Assembly (NCBI RefSeq): GCF_010500815.1
Contig: NZ_JAAAMG010000009.1
Location: 1 to 64,000 of the forward strand
DNA: 64,000 nucleotides
Source of the DNA: Jiella pacifica
GTDB lineage: Bacteria > Pseudomonadota > Alphaproteobacteria > Rhizobiales > Rhizobiaceae
Reading direction: 5' to 3'
The notes below the pieces were generated by a model that saw only the letters and a list, made by a program, of their open reading frames with translations, had not been told where the DNA came from and made no database searches. Made by a program: the position numbers and the translations under genes. Shown in pieces: positions 54,438 to 64,000 of this stretch. How positions within the stretch are numbered: the stretch's first letter is position 1; every line of letters starts with the position of its first letter.

Positions 54438-55613
54438 GTGACCTGCGGCCGCTTTTCGATACGTCCTTTCTGGTCGAAGACCGGGCTCGTCGCCTTGCTC
54501 CTGATGCTGGAGGTCGCGGCCCTGCCCGCTCATGCGCAGCAGGCGGACGGCGCTGACGACGACAACGGCTTTCTCGGTCAGATCTTCGGCGGCAAGCCGA
54601 ACAAGCCCGGCGCCTACGCCTCGCCCTCGGCCATAGATCTCTTGCCAAAGGGCAACGAGATTGGAGCTCCGGGAGCCCGCCCGCTCCGTCATTTCGAGCC
54701 GATCGCGCTGCCGAACAGGCCCGGCCTCTTGGAGGCTCCGACGATCGATCTGCCGGGGCTGCCGGCTTATGCGCCGCCGGCCACCGGGCCGATCCCGAAT
54801 CTGATGCGCCGGCGCGAGACGCTCTCCCTGCGCGCGGTCCTTTCCGAAGGCGGGCCGGAAATCCCGAACGGCCTGATCTGGCGTTTGTTCTCGGCGGTTC
54901 CCTCGATCGACGGCAGTTCTTCGCTGGTCGCCTCGTCGGAAAGCCCGACACCTGATTTCGAGGTCTCGCCCGGAACCTACATCCTGCATGTCGGCTTCGG
55001 CCGGGCCGGCATCGTCGAACGCATCGACTTCACCGGACTGAAGACCCAGCAGACGGTCGTCCTCGATGCCGGCGGGCTGAAGCTCAACGCCGTGGTCGGC
55101 GACGACGGCAAGCCGCCAGCGGCGCGATTGAGCTTCGACATCTATGCCGATGAAGAGGGGGACGAGTTCGACCACAAGCTGGTCGCCAGCGACGTGCCGT
55201 CGGAAAAGGTGGTGCGGCTGAATGCCGGCTCCTATCAGATCGTCTCGCATTACGGCACCGCGAATGCCGTGGTGCGCGCCGACATTCGGGTCGAGGCCGG
55301 CAAGCTGACCGAGGCGACGCTGACCCAGCGGGCGGCGCTTTTGACCATGAAGCTCGTCCGCGACCATGGCGGCGAAGCGATCGCCGACACCGCATGGACG
55401 ATCACCACCGCATCGGGCGATCTCATCCGCCAGAGCGTCGGAGCCTTTCCGTCCATGGTGCTGGCCGAAGGCGACTACGTCATCGTCGCCAAGAACAACA
55501 ACAAGGTCTACCAGCGGCCCTTCACCGTCACGGCCGGCCACGACACGGACGTCGAGGTCCTCACCTCCGACCTTACCAGCACCGAGGACGTGTTGTCGGG
55601 GTCGGGGGACTAG
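54438..55613 (+). CDS. Exported protein, conserved in rhizobia, function unknown
   Basis: The 391-residue product starts at GTG 54438. Its N-terminus has a signal peptide (LVALLLMLEVAALPAHA, likely cut before QQAD). A proline-rich linker (about residues 50-120) leads to several beta-sandwich-like repeats: SLRAVLSEGG, LNAVVGDDGKPPAARLSFDI and LTMKLVRDHGGEAIADTAWT, each followed by a PGTYILHVGFG-, AGSYQIVSHYG- or EGDYVIVAKNN-like strand. This suggests three Ig- or carboxypeptidase-regulatory-like domains in the periplasm or on the surface. I do not recognise a named function. Confidence 0.75.
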   Translation: MTCGRFSIRPFWSKTGLVALLLMLEVAALPAHAQQADGADDDNGFLGQIFGGKPNKPGAYASPSAIDLLPKGNEIGAPGARPLRHFEPIALPNRPGLLEAPTIDLPGLPAYAPPATGPIPNLMRRRETLSLRAVLSEGGPEIPNGLIWRLFSAVPSIDGSSSLVASSESPTPDFEVSPGTYILHVGFGRAGIVERIDFTGLKTQQTVVLDAGGLKLNAVVGDDGKPPAARLSFDIYADEEGDEFDHKLVASDVPSEKVVRLNAGSYQIVSHYGTANAVVRADIRVEAGKLTEATLTQRAALLTMKLVRDHGGEAIADTAWTITTASGDLIRQSVGAFPSMVLAEGDYVIVAKNNNKVYQRPFTVTAGHDTDVEVLTSDLTSTEDVLSGSGD

Positions 55614-55734
55614 AACCGTCTCTCTGCGCCGCCTCCCGGACTGGCCGCATGGCCGCGTTCAGGCGGCCTGGCCGCATCGTCTGCATGATCGGTTCGTCCA
55701 CAGCCCACACCTGGGGCCGTACGACGGGCTTCGT

Positions 55735-55760
55735 TGCGCCGGCGTCATGCCGCCGGCGCA
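55735..55760. terminator. Hairpin between convergent genes
   Basis: TGCGCCGGCG (55735-55744) and CGCCGGCGCA (55751-55760) form a perfect 10-bp stem with a 6-base loop, 22 bp beyond the pntB stop and 121 bp after the exported-protein stop. There is no T-tract. It probably marks the shared 3' end of the two converging genes. Confidence 0.5.
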
Positions 55761-55782
55761 TGCCCGAGCGAGGCTACCCGTC

Positions 55783-57183
<1,401 letters not shown>

Positions 57184-57196
57184 GGTTCCTACCGCC

Positions 57197-57619
57197 TCAC
57201 TTCGACTTTTTCTTGTACATCGCCAGCATGCGATGCGTGACCAGGAAGCCGCCGAAGATGTTCACCGAGGCGAGGATCAGCGCGACGAAGCCGAAGGTGG
57301 TGGCAAGGCCCGAGGCCGACAGGCCGACGGCGAGCAGCGCGCCGACGACGATCACCGAGGAGATCGCGTTGGTCACCGACATCAGCGGCGTGTGCAGCGC
57401 CGGCGTCACCGACCAGACCACATAGTAGCCGACGAAGATCGCCAGGATGAAGATCGCGAAGTGGAAGACGAACGGGTCGGTGCCCGAATGCGCGGCCGCG
57501 TCGGCGACGTGCCCGTAGCCTTCGCCGATCATCCGCTCGACGCCGTGGCGGGCATCGTTGATCGCCGACCCCGCTTCGTTGAGACGCTGCAGCGTCTCCC
57601 TTGCGGTCTCGTGTTCCAT
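57197..57619 (-). CDS. pntAB: NAD(P) transhydrogenase subunit alpha part 2
   Basis: A 140-residue membrane subunit with a hydrophilic start and about three helices ([53 protein letters not shown]) followed by [14 protein letters not shown]. The separate AA/AB subunits are the alphaproteobacterial arrangement, whereas E. coli has one PntA. The ATG at 57619 overlaps the pntAA stop. Confidence 0.94.
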   Translation of the reverse strand: MEHETARETLQRLNEAGSAINDARHGVERMIGEGYGHVADAAAHSGTDPFVFHFAIFILAIFVGYYVVWSVTPALHTPLMSVTNAISSVIVVGALLAVGLSASGLATTFGFVALILASVNIFGGFLVTHRMLAMYKKKSK

Positions 57620-58800
57620 CAGTTCCCTCCCCCGGCCTTCTGGTCTTCTGTGCCTGAAGTCCCCTCAGGCGCGTCGGCGCGCGCGAAATTCGGATGCACG
57701 ACCTTGCCATCGCGCGTCAAAAGCGTCGCCTTCACCAGTTCGTCGTCGAAGTCGATCTTCAACGCGCTGGTTTCCTTGTCGGTCATCGTTTCGAGGAAGG
57801 CCGAGAGATTTCGGGCATAGAGCAGCGAGGCACTGGCCGAGATGCGGCCGGAAACGTTGGTGTAGCCGATGATGCGGGCCGGACCCGCCTCGACGATCTC
57901 GCCCGCCCTGGCGCCCTCGACGTTGCCGCCGCGCTCGACCGCGAGGTCGACCAGCAGCGAGCCGGGGCGCATCGAGGCCACCATTTCCTTGGAGACGAGG
58001 CGCGGCGCGGGGCGACCCGGGATCAGCGCCGTGGTGACGACGATGTCCTGCTTGGCGATGTGGGCGGCGACAAGCTCGGCCTGCTTGGCCTGATACTCTT
58101 TCGACATTTCCTTGGCGTAGCCGCCCGCGGTCTCGGCCGCCTTGAACTCCTCGTCCTCGACGGCGATGAACTTCGCGCCGAGGGATTCGACCTGCTCCTT
58201 GGTGGCCGGGCGCACGTCCGTCGCCGTCACCACGGCGCCGAGGCGGCGGGCGGTGGCGATCGCCTGAAGGCCCGCGACGCCGACGCCCATGACGAAGACG
58301 CGGGCGGCGGGAACCGTGCCCGCCGCGGTCATCATCATCGGAAAGGCGCGGTCGAATTCGTGCGCCGCGTCGATCACCGCGCGGTAGCCGGCAAGGTTCG
58401 CCTGGGACGACAACACGTCCATCACCTGCGCCCGGGTGATGCGCGGCATCAACTCCATGGCGAACGCAGTAATCCCGGCATCGGCCATCGCCGTCAGCGC
58501 TTCGTCCTGGCCGTAGGGGTCCATGATGGCAATGACGACCGTGCCGGCCCCGTAGGAAGCCGCTTCTTCGGCCGTCGGGCGCCGCACCTTCAGGACGACG
58601 TCGGCCGAACCGGCATCGGCGGCCGTGCCGATCGTCGCACCGGCCTCCTCAAAGGCCGCGTCGGTGATCCGCGACCCGGCCCCGGCACCGCTCTCGACGA
58701 CGACTTCAGCGCCCTTGCCGGCGAGCTTCTTGACGGTATCCGGCGAGGCCGCGACGCGCGTCTCGCCCTCGGCCGTCTCCTTTGGAACGAAGATTTTCAT
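57619..58800 (-). CDS. pntAA: NAD(P) transhydrogenase subunit alpha part 1
   Basis: This 393-residue soluble NAD(H)-binding domain I starts [20 protein letters not shown]. The nucleotide loop is [21 protein letters not shown] with TATDVRP following, and [10 protein letters not shown] is the PntA signature. ATG 58800 is supported by homologues; the frame extends to 59121 through the next gene. It begins the pntAA-AB-B operon. Confidence 0.95.
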   Translation of the reverse strand: MKIFVPKETAEGETRVAASPDTVKKLAGKGAEVVVESGAGAGSRITDAAFEEAGATIGTAADAGSADVVLKVRRPTAEEAASYGAGTVVIAIMDPYGQDEALTAMADAGITAFAMELMPRITRAQVMDVLSSQANLAGYRAVIDAAHEFDRAFPMMMTAAGTVPAARVFVMGVGVAGLQAIATARRLGAVVTATDVRPATKEQVESLGAKFIAVEDEEFKAAETAGGYAKEMSKEYQAKQAELVAAHIAKQDIVVTTALIPGRPAPRLVSKEMVASMRPGSLLVDLAVERGGNVEGARAGEIVEAGPARIIGYTNVSGRISASASLLYARNLSAFLETMTDKETSALKIDFDDELVKATLLTRDGKVVHPNFARADAPEGTSGTEDQKAGGGN

Positions 58801-58865
58801 GCGTCGGCTCCTCCCTCGCCTTGCGTCTCGCTCGGCCCGTTCTTCCGCGGGCGTGCGCCGGGGCG

Positions 58866-59090
58866 TCAGCGCAGGGCGAAATAGCCGATGACGAGAGCGA
58901 CGACGAAGGTGAGAACGGAGGCGATGACGCCACTGCCCATGATCAGACCGACCATCATGCCGAGCAAGAGGGCGATGATGCCCACCGAGCCCCATTTGAA
59001 CAGGGCGATGAACAGACCATAGGTCTTTTCGTGCTCCGGATAGTCCATTTCCGCAGCGTGCGACGTGTCGATTTTCACTTCCCCGGCCAT
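58866..59090 (-). CDS. aa3-type cytochrome c oxidase subunit IV
   Basis: The 74-residue protein starts MAGEVKIDTSHAAEMDYPEH, followed by EKTYGLFIALFKWGSVGI and two short hydrophobic stretches. This is the bacterial aa3-type subunit IV pattern, a small accessory of the oxidase, often found away from the other cox genes and upstream of pnt in rhizobia. GGAGGG lies just before ATG 59090. It may be the first gene of the pnt transcript. Confidence 0.85.
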   Translation of the reverse strand: MAGEVKIDTSHAAEMDYPEHEKTYGLFIALFKWGSVGIIALLLGMMVGLIMGSGVIASVLTFVVALVIGYFALR

Positions 59091-59188
59091 CCAGCCCTCC
59101 ACTCCTGTCACTTCCTCGCACATACCCAATGCGCGCGGCCCTGGCAACGCAGGGTCACGTGCTTCCCCACCTGCCGGAGCAGGCGCGC

Positions 59189-59809
59189 TCAAGGATAGAG
59201 CCGCGCGATCGTCCAGGCTGCATCGAGCGAGCTCCTCGTGAAGACGATCCGGTCGTGCAGCCGGAAGGCGCCGTCCTGCCAGAATTCGATCGACAGCGGC
59301 ATCAGCCGGAAGCCCGACCAGTGCGGAGGCCTCGGGATCTCGCCCTCGCCGAATCGTTCCTGGTAGCGCTCGACCTCGGCGACCAGCGTCTGCCGGCTGT
59401 CCAGCGGGCGCGATTGCTGCGAGGCCCAGGCGCCGACCCGGCTCCCCCGCGGACGGGAGGCGTAGTAGGCGTCGGCCTCGGCTTCGCTGACGACCTCCAC
59501 CGTCCCACGCAGGCGCACCTGCCGGCGGCGGCTCTTCCAGTGGAAGCAGAGCGCGGCCTTGCCGGCGCCGAGGACCTGCCGTCCCTTGGTGCTCTCGAAA
59601 TTTGTGTAGAAGGCAAAGCCCCGCTCGTCGAAGCCCTTCAAGAGGACGATCCGCACGTCGGGCATGCCGCTTTCGTCGACCGTCGCGAGCGCCATCGCGT
59701 TCGGATCGTTCGGCTCGCTTTGCCCGGCGTCTTCGAGCCAACCGGCGAAAAAGGCGAAGGGATCGGCGCCGACGTCCGTTTCATCGAGTGTTAAAGGTTG
59801 GTCTGTCAT
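59189..59809 (-). CDS. pdxH: Pyridoxamine 5'-phosphate oxidase
   Basis: A 206-residue FMN enzyme that makes pyridoxal 5'-phosphate. The conserved blocks are [69 protein letters not shown] and the C-terminal [20 protein letters not shown] with RLHDRIVF. The length matches rhizobial PdxH. Divergent from the lipoprotein gene by 61 bp. Confidence 0.95.
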   Translation of the reverse strand: MTDQPLTLDETDVGADPFAFFAGWLEDAGQSEPNDPNAMALATVDESGMPDVRIVLLKGFDERGFAFYTNFESTKGRQVLGAGKAALCFHWKSRRRQVRLRGTVEVVSEAEADAYYASRPRGSRVGAWASQQSRPLDSRQTLVAEVERYQERFGEGEIPRPPHWSGFRLMPLSIEFWQDGAFRLHDRIVFTRSSLDAAWTIARLYP

Positions 59810-59870
59810 TTGTGACGGTGCCTCAAAAAACCACGGCAGAGGTGTCAGTTCGCCGAGTTGAACGAAGAAT

Positions 59871-60287
59871 ATGAGATCGATGCTGCCCTACAAGACGGTG
59901 TGCCTCTTGGCTCTGACGGCAGGTCTCGGCGGCTGCGTCGTCGCCGGCCCGAGCGTCGAGGATACGCTGCTTGATCCCACCATTACCGGTTCCGTCAAGG
60001 CGCCGGGAAAAATTGCCGACATCGACGACGATTCGGACAGGCGCATCGTTCGCAATGCGGTTTCGGCAGCAGATATCGAAAAGGGCAAAGGCCGCTTTTC
60101 CTGGTCCAATCCCGAAACCGGATCGAGCGGCGTCATCACGGCGATGAACCAGCAGCGCGACGGCGACAGCATCTGTCGCTCCTTCGAGACCTCGCGCCAG
60201 CGTTTCGACGGGATCGCGCTCTACCAGGGGCGCGCCTGCACCGTCGGCGCCGGTGAATGGGCTCTCATCGAGTTCGCCCAACGCTGA
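59871..60287 (+). CDS. RT0821/Lpp0805-like surface lipoprotein
   Basis: The 138-residue product has a signal sequence ([16 protein letters not shown]) with an LGGC lipobox, so it should be a lipoprotein. The C-terminal half shows [21 protein letters not shown] and [24 protein letters not shown], the pattern of the RT0821/Lpp0805 surface-protein family in rhizobia and rickettsiae. Function unknown. ATG 59871 or the ATG three codons later are both possible starts. Confidence 0.8.
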   Translation: MRSMLPYKTVCLLALTAGLGGCVVAGPSVEDTLLDPTITGSVKAPGKIADIDDDSDRRIVRNAVSAADIEKGKGRFSWSNPETGSSGVITAMNQQRDGDSICRSFETSRQRFDGIALYQGRACTVGAGEWALIEFAQR

Positions 60288-60464
60288 TCGTGCCAGAGCG
60301 AATCGCTGGCATGCCGCAAAAGCTGCAAAAATCGCTTCGGGACGGCAAAGCTGCGGCCCGCTGACCTTCAATTTCGCCACGCGGACGATCATATAGTCTA
60401 AGATCTTGACGGTGCGCGAGCGCGCCGTGCCCCACGCATGCCATCATGAAGGAACTCACAGCCT

Positions 60465-61439
60465 ATGCGCGATCCCTACGCCGTGCTCGGCGTCGCGAAG
60501 TCGGCGAGCGACAAGGAGATCAAATCGGCCTTTCGCAAGCTGGCGAAGAAATACCATCCCGACGCCAATTCGAACGATCCGACCGCCGCAGGCCGCTTCA
60601 ACGAAGCCAACCAGGCCTATGAGATCCTTGGGGACAAGGACAAGCGCGCGCAGTTCGACCGCGGCGAGATCGATGCCGAGGGAAAGCCGAAGTTCCAGGG
60701 CTTTGCCGGCGGCGATCCCTTTGCGGCCGGGGGTCCCTTTGCGGGCGGGCGGGCGCGGCCGGGCGGAGCCGGCGGCTTCGAGTACCGCTCTTCCACGAAG
60801 GCGGAGGACTTCGACGCCGACAGCATCTTTTCCAGCCTCTTCGAAGGCGCCTTCGGCGGCGCGGGTGCGGCCGGGGCGCGTCGCTCGGGCGCCAGCGGCG
60901 GCTTTTCCGGGGCACGGAAAGCCGCGGCGAAGGGCGCAGACATCGCCGCCAATCTCTCGATCGACCTCCAGGACGTGGTGTCGAACGAGAGGGTCGAGGT
61001 GGCGTTCGCCTCCGGCAGGAAACTCGCCATCCGCCTGCCGATGGGCGTCGAGGACGGCCAGACCATCCGGCTGCGCGGCCAGGGACAACCCGCCCCCGCC
61101 GGCGGCGAGCCGGGCGATGCGCTGATCACCATCCGCATCACCCCGCATCGCCGGTTCAAGATCGACGGGCGCGACCTGCGCTGCGAGGTCGAGGTGCCCC
61201 TTGAGACCGCCGTCCTGGGCGGTCGGCTCGAGGTCGAGACGCTTGATGGCCGGGTGGCGCTCAACGTGCCGGCCTGGACCAGCTCGGGCAAAACCTTCCG
61301 GTTCAAGGGCAAGGGGCTGACTACCAAGGCAGGCGGCCGCGGTGACCTCTATCTCAAGGCGGAGATCGTGCTGCCCGACAAGGACGAGGAACTCGCCGCG
61401 CTGATGCGTCAACGCTCCAGGGAGACCACCGGCGGCTGA
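60465..61439 (+). CDS. J-domain co-chaperone, type B (CbpA/DnaJ-like without zinc finger)
   Basis: The 324-residue protein has an N-terminal J domain (MRDPYAVLGVAKSASDKEIK, HPD at residues 31-33), a long Gly/Phe/Ala-rich linker (about 75-165), and two beta-barrel substrate domains (IAANLSIDLQDVV, KIDGRDLRCEVEVPLETAVLGG). The DnaJ zinc-finger repeats CxxCxGxG are absent, which makes it a CbpA-like type B J-protein. It should stimulate DnaK ATPase and could pair with the dnaK at 5135. AAGGA lies nine bases before ATG 60465. Confidence 0.9.
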   Translation: MRDPYAVLGVAKSASDKEIKSAFRKLAKKYHPDANSNDPTAAGRFNEANQAYEILGDKDKRAQFDRGEIDAEGKPKFQGFAGGDPFAAGGPFAGGRARPGGAGGFEYRSSTKAEDFDADSIFSSLFEGAFGGAGAAGARRSGASGGFSGARKAAAKGADIAANLSIDLQDVVSNERVEVAFASGRKLAIRLPMGVEDGQTIRLRGQGQPAPAGGEPGDALITIRITPHRRFKIDGRDLRCEVEVPLETAVLGGRLEVETLDGRVALNVPAWTSSGKTFRFKGKGLTTKAGGRGDLYLKAEIVLPDKDEELAALMRQRSRETTGG

Positions 61440-61444
61440 AGGCG

Positions 61445-61465
61445 GCGCCGGCCACTCGCCGGCGC
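61445..61465 (+). terminator. Hairpin after the J-protein gene
   Basis: GCGCCGGC (61445-61452) and GCCGGCGC (61458-61465) pair perfectly around a 5-base loop, five bases after the stop. No T-tract follows, so it may only attenuate read-through to fabI. Confidence 0.4.
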
Positions 61466-61547
61466 GCGCGCTTGAAGCCCCATCCCCTCTGTGCCATACC
61501 CCCGCCGCACGACGAATTATGAAATATCCATTGGAGGATAGGGCGCC

Positions 61548-62369
61548 ATGGATCGACCGAACGGTTTGATGGCCGGCAAGCGCGGCCTGGTCATGGGGGT
61601 TGCCAACAACCGTTCGATCGCATGGGGCATCGCCAAGGCGCTTGCCGACGCCGGGGCGGAGCTTGCCCTCACCTATCAGGGCGACGCCCTGAAGAAGCGC
61701 GTCGCGCCGCTGGCCGACGAACTCGGCGCGATCCTGGCCGGCCACTGCGACGTCACCGACGAAGCGACCATCGACGCGGTCTTCGCCGAGGTCGAATCGC
61801 AATGGGGCCGCCTCGACTTCGTCGTCCACGCCATCGCCTTTTCCGACAAGGACGAACTCACCGGCCGCTATGTCGAGACCAGCCGCGAGAACTTCCGCAA
61901 GACCATGGACGTCTCGGTCTACTCGCTGACCTCGATCACCGCCCGGGCCGAGAAGCTGATGACCGACGGCGGCTCGATTCTGACGCTGACCTATTACGGC
62001 GCCGAGAAGGTGATGCCGCACTACAACGTCATGGGCGTCGCCAAGGCTGCGCTCGAAGCGTCGGTGCGCTATCTGGCGGTCGATCTCGGCAAGCAGGCGA
62101 TCCGCGTGAACGCCATCTCAGCCGGGCCGATCAAGACGCTCGCCGCATCGGGCATCGGCGACTTCCGCTATATTTTGAAGTGGAACGAGTACAACGCGCC
62201 GCTGAAGCGCTCGGTGACCATCGACGAGGTCGGCCAGTCGGCGCTCTATCTCCTCTCGGACATGTCGCGCGGCGTCACTGGCGAGGTCCATCACGTCGAC
62301 TGCGGCTATCATACCGTCGGCATGAAGGCCGTGGATGCTCCCGACATCTCGGTCGTCAAGGACAGCTGA
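61548..62369 (+). CDS. fabI: Enoyl-[acyl-carrier-protein] reductase (NADH)
   Basis: A 273-residue FabI that carries out the last reduction of each fatty-acid elongation cycle. The start GLMAGKRGLVMGVANNRSIAWGIA contains the FabI cofactor loop, and the active site is YNVMGVAKAALEASVRYLA, with Y-x6-K rather than the usual SDR Y-x3-K. The substrate loop reads AGPIKTLAASGI. GGAGGATAG lies before ATG 61548. It is followed by the histidine phosphatase gene on the same strand. Confidence 0.95.
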   Translation: MDRPNGLMAGKRGLVMGVANNRSIAWGIAKALADAGAELALTYQGDALKKRVAPLADELGAILAGHCDVTDEATIDAVFAEVESQWGRLDFVVHAIAFSDKDELTGRYVETSRENFRKTMDVSVYSLTSITARAEKLMTDGGSILTLTYYGAEKVMPHYNVMGVAKAALEASVRYLAVDLGKQAIRVNAISAGPIKTLAASGIGDFRYILKWNEYNAPLKRSVTIDEVGQSALYLLSDMSRGVTGEVHHVDCGYHTVGMKAVDAPDISVVKDS

Positions 62370-62487
62370 CTGGCTCTCGTGCAAGCGCGCGAGCGGGCTT
62401 CAGAGAGGGCCTTCTTCACCACTCCCGCCCTCGCCGCGGCGGCCTGCCTGCTGCGGCGAAGGCCCAGCGCGGACACTGAACGGGACC

Positions 62488-63099
62488 ATGGACAACGCAT
62501 CGCTGCGCGGCCTGCCGGAACTCTACATCGCCCGGCACGGTCAGACCGACTGGAACGCCGAGGGACGGCTGCAAGGCCAGGTGGAGGTGCCGATCAATGC
62601 GCTCGGCCGAACCCAGGCGCGGCGCAACGGTCGCTGTCTGCAGGACATTTTCGGTGACCGTGCGGAAACCTTTCGCTACCTTGCGAGCCCGCTAGGGCGC
62701 GCCATGGAAACGATGCAGCTGATCCGCGAGGAACTCGGTCTTCCCCCCGAAGCCTTCGCCACCGACGATCGCCTCATCGAAGTCGGCTTCGGCGATTGGC
62801 AAGGATGGACCATGGCCGAGCTCCGCCAGACTGACCCGGAGGGGATCCGCCGCCGCAAGGCCGACAAGTGGGGGTTTCTGCCCCCGGGCGAGCGAGGCGA
62901 ATCCTACGCCATGCTCGCCGAGCGGGTCCGGCCGGTCTTCGAGGCCCTCGACGCCCCGACGGTTCTCGTCGCCCACGGCGGCGTCACGCGCAGCTTCCTT
63001 GCGCTCTACGCCGGAGTTCCGGGCGACGAGGCGGTTAGCACCGACATTCCGCAGGACCGGGTGCTGCACGTTTCGGGCGGCCGGCTCGAATGGGTGTGA
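62488..63099 (+). CDS. Histidine phosphatase family protein
   Basis: The 203-residue protein has the family signature LYIARHGQTDWNAEGRLQGQ with the phosphohistidine (about residue 15), DDRLIEVGFGDWQGW with the proton donor Glu and VLVAHGGVTRSFLALYAGV with the second His. The general alpha-ribazole phosphatase/phosphoglycerate-mutase-like group is clear, but the substrate is not. ATG 62488 (MDNASLRGLPEL) is preferred; the longer frame overlaps fabI. Confidence 0.88.
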   Translation: MDNASLRGLPELYIARHGQTDWNAEGRLQGQVEVPINALGRTQARRNGRCLQDIFGDRAETFRYLASPLGRAMETMQLIREELGLPPEAFATDDRLIEVGFGDWQGWTMAELRQTDPEGIRRRKADKWGFLPPGERGESYAMLAERVRPVFEALDAPTVLVAHGGVTRSFLALYAGVPGDEAVSTDIPQDRVLHVSGGRLEWV

Positions 63100-63171
63100 G
63101 CGCGGCTCCCCACCCTTTTCCAGCCGATCGGCCAACTTGATTTCTTCGCCTCAGCGTCGGACTTTCCATCC

Positions 63172-63777
63172 ATGAACACGATTCGATCCGTCTGTGTCTA
63201 TTGTGGCTCCTCGCCCGGCCGCAGCCCGGCCTACATCGCGGCGGCACGCGCGCTCGGCAGAAGCATCGGCGATGCCGGGCTCGAACTCGTCTATGGTGGC
63301 GGCACCAAGGGGGTGATGGGAGCCGTTTCCGACGCGGTTCTCACCTCCGGCGGCAAGGTCACGGGGATCATCCCGCAATTCCTGATCGACATGGAAGCGA
63401 CCGAGCGCGAGTTGAAGCGTCTCGACGAATTGATCGTCACGGCCGACATGCACGAGCGCAAGCATCGGATGTTCCAGCGTTCCGACGCCTTCGTCGCCCT
63501 GCCGGGCGGCATCGGAACACTGGAGGAACTGGTCGAGATCATGACCTGGAGCCAGCTCGGCCAGCATGAAAAGCCCGTCGTCATCGCCAATGTCGACGGC
63601 TTCTGGGATCCCCTCGCCCGGCTGTTCGATCACATGAGCGAGGAAGGCTTCCTTCATTCGGCCGACAGGGTGAAGCCACTGGTCGTCGACGACGTCGAGG
63701 ACATCGTGCCGATGCTGATCAAGCATGGTGCGGATGGCGAAGACGGCGGCCGCAGAGAGATCATCGAGCGGATGTAG
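63172..63777 (+). CDS. LOG family protein (nucleotide 5'-monophosphate phosphoribohydrolase)
   Basis: This 201-residue protein carries the LOG signature VALPGGIGTLEELVEIMTW and GGGTKGVMGAVSDA, with the usual start RSVCVYCGSSPG. Characterised members release free cytokinin from cytokinin riboside monophosphates, or cleave AMP and similar nucleotides. Which substrate is used here is unknown. It stands 72 bp after the phosphatase gene on the same strand. Confidence 0.9.
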   Translation: MNTIRSVCVYCGSSPGRSPAYIAAARALGRSIGDAGLELVYGGGTKGVMGAVSDAVLTSGGKVTGIIPQFLIDMEATERELKRLDELIVTADMHERKHRMFQRSDAFVALPGGIGTLEELVEIMTWSQLGQHEKPVVIANVDGFWDPLARLFDHMSEEGFLHSADRVKPLVVDDVEDIVPMLIKHGADGEDGGRREIIERM

Positions 63778-63823
63778 ATCCGGCGCTCCTGCCGCGGATC
63801 CTCAGATCGATCAGCCGACAGCC

Positions 63824-64000
63824 CTAAAAATACCGCGCGAATATGGCCTTCACATCGACGTGCGCCCTCAGGCGCGCGGCAAGAAGATAGGTCCCGCCGT
63901 ACTTGCGCTGGAGGAACAACGTATCGACAGGAGGCAGACGCCACCCGTCGCGTTCGTCGGCGAAAGCGATACTCTGCTCACGCATGGTGTCGACGATGGC
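63824..64000 (-). CDS. AarF/ABC1/UbiB kinase-like protein, C-terminal end only
   Basis: An open frame enters from the right edge and stops at TAG (63824-63826), giving 58 residues. The visible part contains WRLPPVDTLFLQRKYGGTYL followed by LAARLRAHVDVKAIFARYF. This resembles the C-terminus of AarF/ABC1 (UbiB-like) atypical kinases in rhizobia (LPPxxxFxxRKxxGTxLLxxRL). The kinase core is outside the window, so the call rests on the tail only. Confidence 0.6.
   Translation of the reverse strand, partial: AIVDTMREQSIAFADERDGWRLPPVDTLFLQRKYGGTYLLAARLRAHVDVKAIFARYF

Overview
The window is high-GC chromosomal DNA from an alphaproteobacterium, most likely a methylotrophic member of the Hyphomicrobiales (Rhizobiales). 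This rests on a RirA-type Rrf2 iron regulator with cysteines at 91, 99 and 105, Rhizobiales-like PurB, DnaK, RpoD and DnaG proteins, a three-subunit (AA/AB/B) proton-translocating transhydrogenase, and a nearly complete tetrahydromethanopterin (H4MPT)-linked C1 oxidation locus. The genus cannot be fixed from sequence alone. Most of the window is ordinary core chromosome with short intergenic gaps, many ATGA or TGATG overlaps, and GC-rich hairpins at gene ends. No tRNA, rRNA, CRISPR array or complete insertion sequence was seen.

Layout. 1-370: 3' remnant of an IS110-like transposase and a palindromic repeat. 371-2963: pcaIJF, the last steps of the beta-ketoadipate pathway. 3.3-10 kb: purB, dnaK and a class A penicillin-binding protein, with two tiny membrane proteins. 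10.2-20.4 kb: assorted metabolic and envelope genes (two oxidoreductases, a hydrolase, MipA/OmpV, an M20 dipeptidase, an MFS exporter), rirA with a DUF1289 gene, a secreted ricin-like repeat protein, HlyU and Uma2. 20.6-24.9 kb: rpoD and dnaG. 25-26.1 kb: lrgAB. 26.3-28.0 kb: an isolated DUF2793 protein with a C-type-lectin end carrying a diversity-generating-retroelement (DGR) variable region. 28.4-31.0 kb: a RimK-type ATP-grasp ligase paired with a GNAT/C39-peptidase fusion. 31.3-38.7 kb: cheW, a dehydrogenase, NlpC/P60, M17 peptidase, a TPR protein, DUF2934, gph and a redoxin. 38.9-50.5 kb: the H4MPT locus. 50.8-64 kb: nadK, DUF2336, a flavin reductase with a nitroreductase, an exported protein, pntAA-AB-B, cytochrome oxidase subunit IV, pdxH, a lipoprotein, a J-protein, fabI, a histidine phosphatase, a LOG protein and the end of an AarF/UbiB-like gene.

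The H4MPT locus forms two divergent operons from the 73-bp gap at 43811-43883. Leftward run pcd-like, fhcB, fhcA, fhcD, fhcC. Rightward run the beta-RFAP synthase gene (mptG), mtdB, orf5, mch, orf7, a CitG-like gene and fae. Together they capture formaldehyde on H4MPT (Fae), oxidise it (MtdB, Mch) and release formate (FhcABCD), with part of the cofactor synthesis encoded alongside. pntAA-AB-B could interconvert the NADH and NADPH formed, but that link is inference.

The most interesting item is the gene at 26320-28005. Its last ~135 bp encode a lectin-fold terminus in which the positions that are usually Asn in this family carry NNC or NNT codons, as adenine mutagenesis of AAC/AAT template codons would produce, followed by an invariant RGRCDHL tail. 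No reverse transcriptase or template repeat is visible in the window, so this looks like a remote (trans) or orphaned DGR target.
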